A stretch of 64,000 nt of DNA from Clostridium thermobutyricum DSM 4928 (GTDB lineage Bacteria; Bacillota; Clostridia; Clostridiales; Clostridiaceae). The translations under genes and the position numbers were made by a program. The notes beneath the pieces are model-generated. The model saw only the letters and a program-made list of their open reading frames with translations. It was not told the DNA's origin and ran no database searches. How positions within the stretch are numbered: position 1 is the first letter of the stretch; the number at the start of each line of letters is the position of its first letter. The stretch lies in assembly GCF_002050515.1 (NCBI RefSeq), contig NZ_LTAY01000103.1, positions 62,001 through 126,000 of the forward strand. The letters run 5' to 3'. This document shows positions 27,060 to 36,113 of the stretch, one piece after another.

Positions 27060-27312
27060 TTATTTACCTATTTCTAAAGCTTTCATAAACATACTTTTAC
27101 TAGCATTTAAAGTATCAATATTTGCTTCATAAGCTCTAGTTGCCGCAATCATATCTGCCATTTCATTTAATACATTTACATTTGGCATTAATACATATCC
27201 ATTTTCATCAGCATCAACATGTCCAGGATCATAAACCTTTCTTAAAGGTGATTTATCCTCTACTATACCAATAGCTTGTACTCCATTTCCTTTTAAATAA
27301 AAACGCATTCAT
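27060..27312 (-). pseudogene. flgC: flgC with N-terminal deletion (proximal rod protein)
   Basis: The remaining frame encodes only the C-terminal half of FlgC ([64 protein letters not shown]). FlgC is normally about 135-150 residues and begins with a rod motif (ISAxxLxxxRxxMDVxSxNIANxNT), which is missing. The original start is probably ATG 27312, placed after GGGAGG and reading M-N-A-F, but it runs into the wrong frame within a few codons. The frame that matches FlgC would have to start at an overlapping ATG (27308). So about 60 codons were deleted with a frame change. A functional proximal rod protein is unlikely. Confidence 0.85.
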
Positions 27313-27316
27313 TTAA

Positions 27317-27718
27317 TTACCTCCCACCTCTTATTACATAGCTAATATTATTAAGTTTTCCTGATGCTTGTTGCACTAAAGCATTAAACTTAAGAGTATT
27401 AGCAGCTTGATTTATTTTTTCTATATCTAAATCAACATTATTTCCATCACTTCTCATACTAGTTGATGTATCCTTTGCTAAAGTTATGTTACCTAAATTC
27501 TCCCCATTTTCTAAATGTTTTGAATTTGTTTTCTTTAATTTAAAATCACTTATAGCTTTATTTAAATTTTCTTCAAAAACAACAGTATCTCTTTTATAAT
27601 TTTTAGTATTTATATTTGCTATATTATTAGCTATAGCTTTTCCCCTAAGACTTGAAGCTTTTAAGCCCTCTTTCAATAAACTATATGAATCTGATGAATT
27701 TATAGCTTTAATAGTCAT
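27317..27718 (-). CDS. flgB: flagellar basal-body rod protein FlgB
   Basis: 133 residues, full length. SLRGKAIANNIANINTKNYKRDTVVFEENL and the C-terminal AANTLKFNALVQQASGKLNNISYVIRGG are typical of FlgB. It is the first gene of the flgB-flgC-fliE-fliF segment. Its upstream region (27719-27860) is AT-rich with possible -10 boxes but no convincing promoter. The ORF is intact. Confidence 0.88.
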   Translation of the reverse strand: MTIKAINSSDSYSLLKEGLKASSLRGKAIANNIANINTKNYKRDTVVFEENLNKAISDFKLKKTNSKHLENGENLGNITLAKDTSTSMRSDGNNVDLDIEKINQAANTLKFNALVQQASGKLNNISYVIRGGR

Positions 27719-27860
27719 TTTTCACACTCCTCGTCTAAATTATGTATTAAATTTTACATTAATTTAATTTATTATTAACATTATACATTTATATTATAAT
27801 TTATTTTACAATTTTTTTCTATTTAATTTTACAAAGTTATAAAATTTCTTTTTAAAATAA

Positions 27861-27892
27861 AAAAAAGTTAAATCTTATTTTAGATTTAACTT
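27861..27892 (-). terminator. terminator after flgN
   Basis: Hairpin AGTTAAATCT / AGATTTAACT followed on the minus strand by T7. It separates flgM-flgN from flgB. Confidence 0.88.
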
Positions 27893-27899
27893 CTCATTA

Positions 27900-28307
27900 T
27901 TATTTTCTTATTCTTTCTAAAATACTTAATATTTCTTTAGGTAATTTATTGCTTTGAGACATTAATGCCATACTTGCATTTATTAATTGATTAAAACTTA
28001 ATCCTTGTCTTATAAGCATTTCATTAGTTTCTTTTTGAAGTTTCAAACTATGAAGAGTTTTCTTTATTTCTCTATAGATATTATCTGCTTCCATGTCATC
28101 TAATTTTTCTATTAGCTCTCTCATACTATTTCCATTTGAAATTTTTCTTCTTTCTACTTCCCCTTTATTGCAAAGCTTTATTTCATCTACAATCTCTTCT
28201 AATCCAAATATATCTTTCTTCATTATTAATTTAAATTGTTTATCCAAAAGTCCTAGCAATCTATTTAAGGATTTTAATTCTTCATTTAAAATCTCCTTAA
28301 TTCTCAT
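27900..28307 (-). CDS. flgN: FlgN-family flagellar export chaperone
   Basis: 135 residues, all alpha-helical, with the FlgN-like pattern: N-terminal LNEELKSLNRLLGLLDKQFKLI and a late helix LKLQKETNEMLIRQGLSFNQLINASMALM. FlgN chaperones the hook-filament junction proteins FlgK and FlgL. It overlaps flgM by 11 nt. In other clostridia flgK and flgL follow flgN; here a terminator and flgB follow, so its clients are not encoded nearby. Confidence 0.8.
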   Translation of the reverse strand: MRIKEILNEELKSLNRLLGLLDKQFKLIMKKDIFGLEEIVDEIKLCNKGEVERRKISNGNSMRELIEKLDDMEADNIYREIKKTLHSLKLQKETNEMLIRQGLSFNQLINASMALMSQSNKLPKEILSILERIRK

Positions 28308-28575
28308 ATCCCTTATCTCCCATGTATTTTAATATTTTTTTTGTAAGTTTTCTAGAATTTACTTTATAAGTTCCACTTTCTATTTTTTCTTTTATTTCAG
28401 CTACCTTTTTTTCTCTATCAACTTCATTATAATTAATTGAATATTCATTTAATGCTTTGCCTAAAGAAGATATTTCTATTTTATCTTTACTGAAAGTTTT
28501 ATTTATTTTATTTTTTACATGAAGCTTATTAACTGAATAAATTCTTATATTATTATTTACTCCATTTACTTTCAT
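28297..28575 (-). CDS. flgM: anti-sigma-28 factor FlgM
   Basis: 92 residues. Mostly charged and disordered-looking N-terminus, then the FlgM core KIEISSLGKALNEYSI...EVDREKKVAEIKEKIESGTYKVNSRKLTKKIL. It binds FliA and is normally exported once the hook is complete. The gene has GGAGG upstream and a clear sigma-28-type promoter (28606-28632), giving the usual feedback loop. Frame intact. Confidence 0.88.
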   Translation of the reverse strand: MKVNGVNNNIRIYSVNKLHVKNKINKTFSKDKIEISSLGKALNEYSINYNEVDREKKVAEIKEKIESGTYKVNSRKLTKKILKYMGDKGYEN

Positions 28576-28605
28576 TCTTACTCCTCCACAAATTTATATA
28601 ACTTA

Positions 28606-28632
28606 TTATCGTTTACTAAAAAAAATACTTTA
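28606..28632 (-). promoter_or_regulatory. sigma-28 (FliA/SigD) promoter of flgM
   Basis: Minus strand: TAAAGTAT (28625-28632), 11-bp spacer, AACGATAA (28606-28613). Consensus is TAAAGTTT-N11-GCCGATAA; 7/8 and 6/8 positions match with exact spacing. It lies 30 nt before the flgM ATG. Confidence 0.8.
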
Positions 28633-28680
28633 AAATTTTTTTTAAATAAATATTAATAAAATATTATTTTTAAATAAAAA

Positions 28681-28709
28681 TAGAGCAGTAAATTTTATTT
28701 ACTGCTCTA
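28681..28709 (-). terminator. terminator of the chemotaxis operon
   Basis: Perfect 12-bp hairpin TAGAGCAGTAAA / TTTACTGCTCTA, then a T-run on the minus strand, directly after fliY. Confidence 0.9.
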
Positions 28710-28717
28710 CAATTATG

Positions 28718-29842
28718 TTATTTTAATGATTTTATTCTATCTGAACTTGAAGCTATACTTGTTATTCTAACACCAAAATTTTCATCTACAACAACAACTT
28801 CCCCATAAGCTATATTTTTTCCATTAACAAGTATTTCAACAGGTTCTTCTGCAAGTTTTTCAAGTTCTATTAACGAACCAGTTCCAAGAGATAATATATC
28901 TTTTATACTTTTTTTAGTTCTTCCTAGAACTACTGAAATTTCAAGTGGAACATCTAATATTAAATCAATATTATTAGGAACTTCACTTTTATTTTTACTT
29001 TCTTCTAACTTTCCAAAACTTGCCTCATGAACTTGAACTTTTTCAACATTTATATTTCCAGAAGATAATCTTGTATCATTATATGATGTATTTTTATTAA
29101 TTATTTCTTTTTCAATTACATCATTTTTTCTTTCTACGATAGTTTCAGTATTAATTTTTTCTTCTTTATATTCCTCTTCATTTCCTGTCATTATTGAAAC
29201 TATTTTTTTTGCAGTTTTTAATGGAAGTATTTGCATTATATTACTATCAACTAAATTTCCAATAGTCATTTTAAATGAAACTCTAACTATCTCTTCATCT
29301 TCTGGAATTTTATCAGTTAAAATATCTCTTTCATCACTCCATATTTTACAACTTGGAGGAGATATATTTACTTCTCTAGCAAACATAGTTGCCATAGATG
29401 TGGCAGATGAACCTATCATTTGATTCATAGCTTCACTTACGGCACTTAATTCTAAATCTGATAAAATCTTATCTTCTTCAACAGTTCCATCTCCTCCCAT
29501 CATAAGACTTGATATAACTGCTGCATCCTTTGTCTTTATTATAAGAATATTTCTTCCTACTATTCCTGATATATATTCAACATCTAAAACCACATTAGGA
29601 GTATCAAAATTCTTTTTTATTTCTCCTAAAGTTGTCATACTTACTACTGGAGTAGTAATATTTACACTTTGTCCTATTATTTGATAAAGTGCTGTAGAAG
29701 CTGACCCCATAGATATATTACCAATTTCCCCTAATAAATCTTTTTCAATTTCAGTTAAGTCATTTCCAATTATTTTATCACTACTTCCTCCACCATTTAA
29801 TAGCGAATCTATTTCTTCTTGCGATAAAAAACCATTACTCAT
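28718..29842 (-). CDS. fliY: flagellar switch phosphatase FliY
   Basis: 374 residues. An N-terminal FliM-like peptide (LSQEEIDSLLNG) that binds CheY-P, then a CheC-type phosphatase domain with two E-x2-N active-site motifs (EIGN near residue 36, EAMN near residue 137), a low-complexity linker (about 220-290), and a C-terminal FliN domain (LDVPLEISVVLGRTKKSIKDIL ... GVRITSI). It dephosphorylates CheY-P at the switch. The gene is last in the chemotaxis operon, 1 nt after fliM. Intact, although the FliG partner gene is not in the window. Confidence 0.92.
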   Translation of the reverse strand: MSNGFLSQEEIDSLLNGGGSSDKIIGNDLTEIEKDLLGEIGNISMGSASTALYQIIGQSVNITTPVVSMTTLGEIKKNFDTPNVVLDVEYISGIVGRNILIIKTKDAAVISSLMMGGDGTVEEDKILSDLELSAVSEAMNQMIGSSATSMATMFAREVNISPPSCKIWSDERDILTDKIPEDEEIVRVSFKMTIGNLVDSNIMQILPLKTAKKIVSIMTGNEEEYKEEKINTETIVERKNDVIEKEIINKNTSYNDTRLSSGNINVEKVQVHEASFGKLEESKNKSEVPNNIDLILDVPLEISVVLGRTKKSIKDILSLGTGSLIELEKLAEEPVEILVNGKNIAYGEVVVVDENFGVRITSIASSSDRIKSLK

Positions 29843-29843
29843 A

Positions 29844-30830
29844 TTAATTCACACCCTCATATATTATATCTAAGATTGATACACCTAAATTTTTTCCAAT
29901 AATCCCTGGCTTAGCATAGAAACATTCTTCATTTTCTACATATACCTTTATAGGATCTACTGTCTTTCTTTCTAATCTTATAACATCCCCTACTACAAGA
30001 TTTAAAAAATCATCTACAGTTATAGTAGATTTTCCCAAATCAGCATGGATATTAACATCAATCTTATCTAACCCTTCTCTTATTTTTTCTTTAGATATCT
30101 CTTGTAATCCATTTTCCTCTTCATTTCTGAACCAATATTGAACTACAAGCTTGTCCAAAACTTTTTCAACACTTAAATATGGAATACATAAATTCACAAA
30201 AGTTATTGTTTTACCAAATTCAACAGAAAAAGTTATTAATGAAATTGATTCATTTGGTGCTAAAGTTTGATTTAATATTGGATTTGTTTCAAGTGCTTCA
30301 ACTTCTGGTTCAACATTTAATATATCTTCCCATGCATTTTTCATATATAAAATCATTTCTGTTGTCATTTGCTTCATTATATTTTTATCAATTTCTGAAA
30401 ATTCTTTATTTATCTTTATTTTATTTCCACTTCCACCTAATAAAACATCTATTACTGAAAATGAAAATTCTGGATTACATTCTAACATTAAACTTCCCGC
30501 AAGTGGTGGCATTTTAAATATAGTCATCATCGTAGGATTTTGAACTGAATGTATAAATTCATCATAAGTTATTTGCTGTACCATCTCTATTTTCATTTTA
30601 ACATTCTTTCTTAATTGTCCTGTTAAAAAGTTTGATACTCCTCTTGCAAAATTATCATATATTAATTCTAAAGTCCTTATATGTTCCTTAGAAAATTTTT
30701 GTGGACTTCTAAAATCATAAATTTTAACTTTTTGCTTTTCTTCTTCTTTAACATTATCTGCTTCTATCTCACCTGAAGACAAAGCAGACAATAGAGCATC
30801 TATTTCACTTTGAGATAAAACATCTGCCAT
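29844..30830 (-). CDS. fliM: flagellar motor switch protein FliM
   Basis: 328 residues, full length. N-terminal CheY-binding helix (LSQSEIDALLSAL), central CheC-like domain (QKFSKEHIRTLELIYDNFARGVSNFL), and a C-terminal FliN-like domain (VDDFLNLVVGDVIRLERKTVDPIKV). It forms the C ring in a working motor. Placed between cheW and fliY. No lesion seen. Confidence 0.93.
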   Translation of the reverse strand: MADVLSQSEIDALLSALSSGEIEADNVKEEEKQKVKIYDFRSPQKFSKEHIRTLELIYDNFARGVSNFLTGQLRKNVKMKIEMVQQITYDEFIHSVQNPTMMTIFKMPPLAGSLMLECNPEFSFSVIDVLLGGSGNKIKINKEFSEIDKNIMKQMTTEMILYMKNAWEDILNVEPEVEALETNPILNQTLAPNESISLITFSVEFGKTITFVNLCIPYLSVEKVLDKLVVQYWFRNEEENGLQEISKEKIREGLDKIDVNIHADLGKSTITVDDFLNLVVGDVIRLERKTVDPIKVYVENEECFYAKPGIIGKNLGVSILDIIYEGVN

Positions 30831-30849
30831 ATATATTCCTCATTTCTAA

Positions 30850-31245
30850 CTAATTTAGTAATTTTTTAATATCAATTACTGTTAATAGTTTATCCTCATA
30901 CTTTATTATACCTTGTATATAATCTTCACTATTTTCACTATCTAAAGTTCTTAATTCTTTATCATCTAAAGATAAAACTTCTTCTACCCTATCTACTAAT
31001 ATTCCTATTTCTTCTCCATCAACATCTAAAATTATTATATTCTCTTGATTTTCTGAATGACTTATATTTAATAATAAGTTTATATCTACTAAAGATTTTA
31101 TACTTCCCCTTAAATTTATTAAGCCTTTTATGTGACTTGGGGCTTTTGGTACTTTTGTTATGCTCATAATATCATTTATACTTTGAACTTTTTCAGTATT
31201 AACTGCAAAATATTCATCTCCTAGTTTAAATACAACTATTTGCAT
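30850..31245 (-). CDS. cheW: chemotaxis adaptor CheW
   Basis: 131 residues, a single CheW domain (VVFKLGDEYFAVNTEKVQSI, HIKGLINLRGSIKSLVDINLLL, EEIGILVDRVEEVLSL). It couples receptors to CheA. It is one of two cheW genes in this operon; the other is at 36611-37054. Confidence 0.93.
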   Translation of the reverse strand: MQIVVFKLGDEYFAVNTEKVQSINDIMSITKVPKAPSHIKGLINLRGSIKSLVDINLLLNISHSENQENIIILDVDGEEIGILVDRVEEVLSLDDKELRTLDSENSEDYIQGIIKYEDKLLTVIDIKKLLN

Positions 31246-31273
31246 TGTAAAAATTCCCCTTTATACTTTAATT

Positions 31274-31633
31274 TTATCCTAATACTTTTTTAACTGCTTC
31301 TAAAACTCTATCAGCTTGGAATGGTTTTACTATAAAATCTTTAGCTCCTGCTCTTATTGCATCCATTACCATTGATTGTTGTCCCATTGCTGAACACATT
31401 ATAATTTTTGCTTCTGGTGAAAATGCTCTTATTTGTTTTACTGCTTCTATTCCATCCATATCTGGCATTGTTATATCCATTGTAACAATATCTGGTTTTT
31501 CCTTTTTATAAAGATCTACAGCTATTTGTCCATTACTAGCTTCTCCTACTACTTCAAATCCATTTTTCTCTAAAATATCCTTTATCATCATTCTCATAAA
31601 AGCTGCATCATCAACTATTAATACTCTTGCCAT
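31274..31633 (-). CDS. cheY: chemotaxis response regulator CheY
   Basis: 119 residues, a single receiver domain. Acidic pair in LIVDDAAF, phospho-acceptor Asp in TMDITMPDMDG (near residue 54), the switch Ser in MCSAMG, and Lys in VKPF: all conserved. Phospho-CheY normally binds FliM/FliY. Confidence 0.95.
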   Translation of the reverse strand: MARVLIVDDAAFMRMMIKDILEKNGFEVVGEASNGQIAVDLYKKEKPDIVTMDITMPDMDGIEAVKQIRAFSPEAKIIMCSAMGQQSMVMDAIRAGAKDFIVKPFQADRVLEAVKKVLG

Positions 31634-31652
31634 TATAAATTACCTCCAATTC

Positions 31653-32252
31653 TTAATTTAAACCTATCTTTTTTAACATTTTTTCTAATGATCCTGGCAC
31701 TGGTATGTAGTAAAAATTTATGCCAAAATCTCTTTCACTTGAATCTTTAAATCTCGTTTCAATATCTAATATATATTCATCATATTGATATGATTCTAAA
31801 AATACAGTACCAATTATTGCACTTAACATATCATAAGCAACAGCTGGTACAGATTGACTAATAGAAAGTCCTGTAAATTCAGATATAGAATTCATATATC
31901 CTGCTGACATAATATTTCCTATTTCACTTAAAACTGAAATACCTATCTCTGAAATTTTTTCTTCTCTCATTCCAGATAAACCTTCTATTATTTTTTCAGC
32001 TAATTCCTTTTCAAAAATTATTAATATATTTCCTTGTATATCTCCAAGCACTCTTAATATTATTCCATATACTTCTTTTTCTCCTGCTACTTCATATATA
32101 TCATTTAGTTTCACCATATTAACTGATGGCACATTCATATCTACTTTATGTCCTAAAATCAAAGATAAAGATGTAGCTGCATTTCCTGCACCTATATTAG
32201 ATACTTCTTTTAAAGCATCTAATTGTATAGGTGTAAAAATAGATGAATCCAT
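31653..32252 (-). CDS. cheC: CheY-P phosphatase CheC
   Basis: About 199 residues from ATG 32252, chosen because AGGAGG lies 6 nt upstream; the frame extends to 32291 inside cheA. Two phosphatase motifs (EVSNIGAGNAATSLS near residue 16; SEIGNIMSAGYMNSI near residue 115) carry the E-x2-N pairs. CheC removes phosphate from CheY and partners with CheD in adaptation. The cheD gene is also in this operon. Confidence 0.9.
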   Translation of the reverse strand: MDSSIFTPIQLDALKEVSNIGAGNAATSLSLILGHKVDMNVPSVNMVKLNDIYEVAGEKEVYGIILRVLGDIQGNILIIFEKELAEKIIEGLSGMREEKISEIGISVLSEIGNIMSAGYMNSISEFTGLSISQSVPAVAYDMLSAIIGTVFLESYQYDEYILDIETRFKDSSERDFGINFYYIPVPGSLEKMLKKIGLN

Positions 32253-32268
32253 AACCACCCTCCTAAAG

Positions 32269-34269
32269 CTAATATAAAACTCCAACATCAAGAATTAGTG
32301 TTACAAGTCCATTTCCAAGTATTGTAGCACCTATATATTCATTTAGATTTTTTAATGTTCTTCCAAGAGGTTTTATAACAATTTCCTGTTGTCCTATTAA
32401 AGAATCTACAAGAAGTCCAAAAGTTTTATCTCCAGCATTAACTATTATCACAAATTTTTTATTTTTATCACTTGAATTAATACCTAATCTTTCATTTAAT
32501 CTAACTAATGGAATTACATCATCTCTATATATTATAACTTCTTTTCCATTAATTTTCTTTATATTTTCTTTACTATAACTTATAACTCTATCAATAAATC
32601 CTAAAGATATAGCAAAGGTTTCTTCTCCAACATTTATTAATAAAGCTTGTATTATTTGAAGAGTTAAAGGAAGTCTTATTATAAAAGTTGATCCAATTCC
32701 TTCTTCACTTGTTAACTCTACAGATCCACCAAGAGATGAAATTTTTGTTTTTACAACATCCATCCCAACTCCTCTTCCTGATATATCAGTTACTACTTCA
32801 TTTGTACTAAATCCTTGAGCAAATATAAGATTTATTATATCATTTTCACTCATTCCTTCAGTAGAAATTCCAAGATTTTCAGCTTTTTTTCTTATCTTAT
32901 CTACTTTTATTCCTGCTCCATCATCAGTAACTTTTATAAGTGCCTTAGTACCTTCTTGATAAGCTTGAAGCTTTATAGTTCCAATAGGATTTTTTCCTGC
33001 CTTTATTCTATCTTCCCTACTCTCTATCCCATGATCTGCTGCATTTCTTAAAAGATGAATTAAAGGTTCTCCTATTTCATCTATTACAGTCCTATCTAAC
33101 TCTGTATCTGCTCCTTCTATAATGAAATTTATTTCTTTATTAAGCTCAACAGAAATATCTCTTATCATTCTTGGAAATCTATTAAATACAACATCCAACG
33201 GAAGCATTCTTATCTTCATTACAAGATCTTGAAGCTCTGATGTTGTTCTTCCAACTTGTTCTAAAGTTTCATTTAACTCTGTTGATTTATTATCTATAAC
33301 TATTTGCTCTAATCTAGTCCTATAAATCACCAATTCTGAAACCATATTCATAAGATTATCTATTTTCTCTAAATCAACTCTTACAGATTGATGAACTTTT
33401 TTATTTTTTATCTTTTTCTCTTCTTTAATTTTTTCTACTTTATTTATCTCTTTTGGTTTAACTTCGACAGTTTCTTTTATTATTTTTTCATCTATTTTAG
33501 GTTTACTAATATTTTTCGTTTTTGTAATTTCTACATTTTTAATTTTAACACTTTCAACCTCAGATATATTTTCTATAAGACTTTTAATTTCCTCTTTTGT
33601 ACTAGTAGTTAATATTATAAATTCTAATGTAAAATCAAATTCTTCATTTTCAATTTTTTCTGTAGAAGGATTTGATTTAATTATTTCACCTTTTTGTTCT
33701 AAATCCTGAACTATCAAAAAAGCTCTAGCAGATTTTAGTAAAGTAGTTTGGCTTAATACTATTCTCAATTCTAAAGCATTATAATCTCTTTCTATAGCTT
33801 GCTTTATTATTGATAAATCATATTCATTTAATTTTAATGACTCTTTAGAATCTAATATTTCAACTTCTTCCTCTTTACTTTCTTCAAAATCAACTTTTTT
33901 AGTTTTCTCTAAATCTTCAATTATTTTTTTTATATCTATAACAGAGTCTGAACCCTCTTCAATTATATTTATCATTTTTTCTAATGTATCTAAGCAATCA
34001 AATAAAACAGTAACAACATTTTGAGTTACTTTCATTTTTCCATCTCTAAATTCTGATAGGACATCTTCCATATTATGTGTTAAATCTGCTATATCATTAA
34101 ATCCCATTGTAGCAGCCATTCCTTTAATTGTATGTGCCACTCTAAATATTTTATTTAATGTATCTACATCTTCAGGACTTTTTTCTAACTCTAATAATGA
34201 CTCATTTAAAGTTTGTAAATTTTCCATTGATTCTTCTAAAAACATTGTCATATATTGAGATGTATCCAT
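32269..34269 (-). CDS. cheA: chemotaxis histidine kinase CheA
   Basis: 666 residues, full domain set: HPt P1 with H46 in AHTIKGMAATMGF, a CheY-binding P2-like region (about 150-250), a charged linker (250-295), dimerisation P3, the ATPase P4 with N box NAADHGIE, ISGRGVGMDVV and GSTFIIRLPLTL, and a CheW-like P5. All catalytic motifs look intact. It phosphorylates CheY and CheB. The stop lies 16 nt before cheC. Confidence 0.95.
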   Translation of the reverse strand: MDTSQYMTMFLEESMENLQTLNESLLELEKSPEDVDTLNKIFRVAHTIKGMAATMGFNDIADLTHNMEDVLSEFRDGKMKVTQNVVTVLFDCLDTLEKMINIIEEGSDSVIDIKKIIEDLEKTKKVDFEESKEEEVEILDSKESLKLNEYDLSIIKQAIERDYNALELRIVLSQTTLLKSARAFLIVQDLEQKGEIIKSNPSTEKIENEEFDFTLEFIILTTSTKEEIKSLIENISEVESVKIKNVEITKTKNISKPKIDEKIIKETVEVKPKEINKVEKIKEEKKIKNKKVHQSVRVDLEKIDNLMNMVSELVIYRTRLEQIVIDNKSTELNETLEQVGRTTSELQDLVMKIRMLPLDVVFNRFPRMIRDISVELNKEINFIIEGADTELDRTVIDEIGEPLIHLLRNAADHGIESREDRIKAGKNPIGTIKLQAYQEGTKALIKVTDDGAGIKVDKIRKKAENLGISTEGMSENDIINLIFAQGFSTNEVVTDISGRGVGMDVVKTKISSLGGSVELTSEEGIGSTFIIRLPLTLQIIQALLINVGEETFAISLGFIDRVISYSKENIKKINGKEVIIYRDDVIPLVRLNERLGINSSDKNKKFVIIVNAGDKTFGLLVDSLIGQQEIVIKPLGRTLKNLNEYIGATILGNGLVTLILDVGVLY

Positions 34270-34282
34270 AATTAACCCCTCC

Positions 34283-35050
34283 TTAGATTTTCTTATATAT
34301 AAATGTAGATTCTTTTTCTAACCCATATTCTCTACAATTATATATACTTTCTGTTGCTCCTACAAATAAAAAGCCTCCTACTTTTAAAGAATTAGAAAAC
34401 TTTCTGAAAATTTCTTTTTTAGCTTCATTTTTGAAATATATAACTACATTTCTGCACACAATTAAATCAAAATCTTCTTCATATTCATCCATAATTAAAT
34501 CATGCTTTTTAAATGTAACTAATTTTTTTATATCATCAGAAATATAATATTTTGTATCCAATTTCTTAAAATACTTTTTTTCTATTAGTGGCAATATATT
34601 TCTAGTTTCATTTTCATTATAAATTCCAATTTCAGCTTTTTTAAGTATAGTACCATCTATATCTGTAGCAATTATCCTATGATTTATTAATGGATTAATT
34701 TCCTTTAACATAATTGCTAAAGTATATGGTTCACATCCTATTGAACAAGCTGCGCTCCAAATTTTTAAACTACTTTTATTTTCCAAAATATTTTTTTTAA
34801 GTAATTTATTTAATTCTGAAAATAACTCTGGGTTTCTAAAAAATTCTGTAACATTGATAGTTATATAATCTAAGAATTTTTGTCGCTCTTCATAATTAGT
34901 TTTTAATAATTTCGAATATTCTTCTAGACTATTTATTCCTATTCTATTCATTAAAGTTTGAATTCTTCTATTTAATTGAGCTGGTTTATATGCTGATAAA
35001 TTTAATTTTAACTCTTTATATATCCATGAATGGAACTGATCAAAATTCAT
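34283..35050 (-). CDS. cheR: chemoreceptor methyltransferase CheR
   Basis: 255 residues. N-terminal helical domain (residues 1-70) with RIQTLMNRIG, then a SAM-dependent methyltransferase fold: NVTEFFRNPE, IWSAACSIGCEPYTLAIML, IIATDIDGTIL, DLIVCRNVVIYF. It methylates receptor glutamates for adaptation. Intact and in operon order with cheB. Confidence 0.95.
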   Translation of the reverse strand: MNFDQFHSWIYKELKLNLSAYKPAQLNRRIQTLMNRIGINSLEEYSKLLKTNYEERQKFLDYITINVTEFFRNPELFSELNKLLKKNILENKSSLKIWSAACSIGCEPYTLAIMLKEINPLINHRIIATDIDGTILKKAEIGIYNENETRNILPLIEKKYFKKLDTKYYISDDIKKLVTFKKHDLIMDEYEEDFDLIVCRNVVIYFKNEAKKEIFRKFSNSLKVGGFLFVGATESIYNCREYGLEKESTFIYKKI

Positions 35051-35062
35051 AATTCCTCCTAA

Positions 35063-36100
35063 TTACTCATTATCCTCTAATAATTCTCCTATTTTAACTC
35101 CTATTTGGTCTATTTCTAATACATAATCCACTTTTCCTGTTTCTATTGCAGCTTTTGGCATTCCATAGATTAATGCTGTTTTTTCACTTTCAGCAATTAT
35201 TGTTCCACCTAATTCTTTTATTTTAACTATTCCATCTGCTCCATCTTTCCCCATCCCAGTTAAGATACAAGCAAGTATATTTCCTTTGTATACTTTAGAA
35301 GCAGACAAGAATAATTTATCTACAGCAGGCTTTACTCCCCAAATTGAATTACTATCATCAAAAATAATTTTCTTATCCTCTGAAATACACATATGTATTC
35401 CACCTTTTGCTATATATACTTTATCATTTTCTATATTCATTCCATCTTCTGCTTCAACTACTATAAAATTTAAGCATGATTTATTTAATCTTTCAGCAAA
35501 AGATTTTGTGAAACCAGTTGGCATATGTTGAACAATTAAAATAGGTCTGTTTATTTTTCTTTTTATACTTGTCAAAACTTTGGTCAGTGCCCTTGGTCCT
35601 CCTGTTGAAGCTCCAATTAATACGACATCTATATTCTTTTTTATATGTTGCTTATTAAATAAACTAACTTTATCTATATAATTTCTCCTATGTTCACTAT
35701 TAATACAAGCTTCAATTTTACTTATAAGTTCTTTTTCTATCACTTTAATTCCATCTGTTGTAAAGTCACACGTATTTTTTATAAAATATGTATTTTTATA
35801 ATTTTCAAACTTAGAATTTTTTAAAAATTCTTTTTTATCTGACTTACTTATAACTAATATATTTGTATCTATTTCACTTAGAATATTTTCTTGAATCATA
35901 TCTAACTTATCATATTCTTCTTCATTTAAATCTAATATAATTACATCTGGTTCATATTTTATTATTTGTTTTACATACATTTTAATATTTCTAAATCTAT
36001 TTATAATTTTAAAATTATTAGTTTTATTTATAAATTCAGAAATTTTTCCTCTTATAAAGGCTGATTCATCTATGACTATAACTTTTTTAATATTTTTCAT
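35063..36100 (-). CDS. cheB: chemoreceptor methylesterase CheB
   Basis: 345 residues. N-terminal receiver (1-125) with the acidic VIDES pair and Asp in VIILDLNEEEYDKLD; the following loop lacks the usual MPxMDG motif, so the receiver is divergent. The C-terminal esterase is canonical: catalytic Ser in IGASTGGPRAL, His in VQHMPTGFT, Asp in GMGKDGADG. It demethylates or deamidates receptors. Frame intact. Confidence 0.92.
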   Translation of the reverse strand: MKNIKKVIVIDESAFIRGKISEFINKTNNFKIINRFRNIKMYVKQIIKYEPDVIILDLNEEEYDKLDMIQENILSEIDTNILVISKSDKKEFLKNSKFENYKNTYFIKNTCDFTTDGIKVIEKELISKIEACINSEHRRNYIDKVSLFNKQHIKKNIDVVLIGASTGGPRALTKVLTSIKRKINRPILIVQHMPTGFTKSFAERLNKSCLNFIVVEAEDGMNIENDKVYIAKGGIHMCISEDKKIIFDDSNSIWGVKPAVDKLFLSASKVYKGNILACILTGMGKDGADGIVKIKELGGTIIAESEKTALIYGMPKAAIETGKVDYVLEIDQIGVKIGELLEDNE

Positions 36101-36113
36101 AAATATATCCTCC

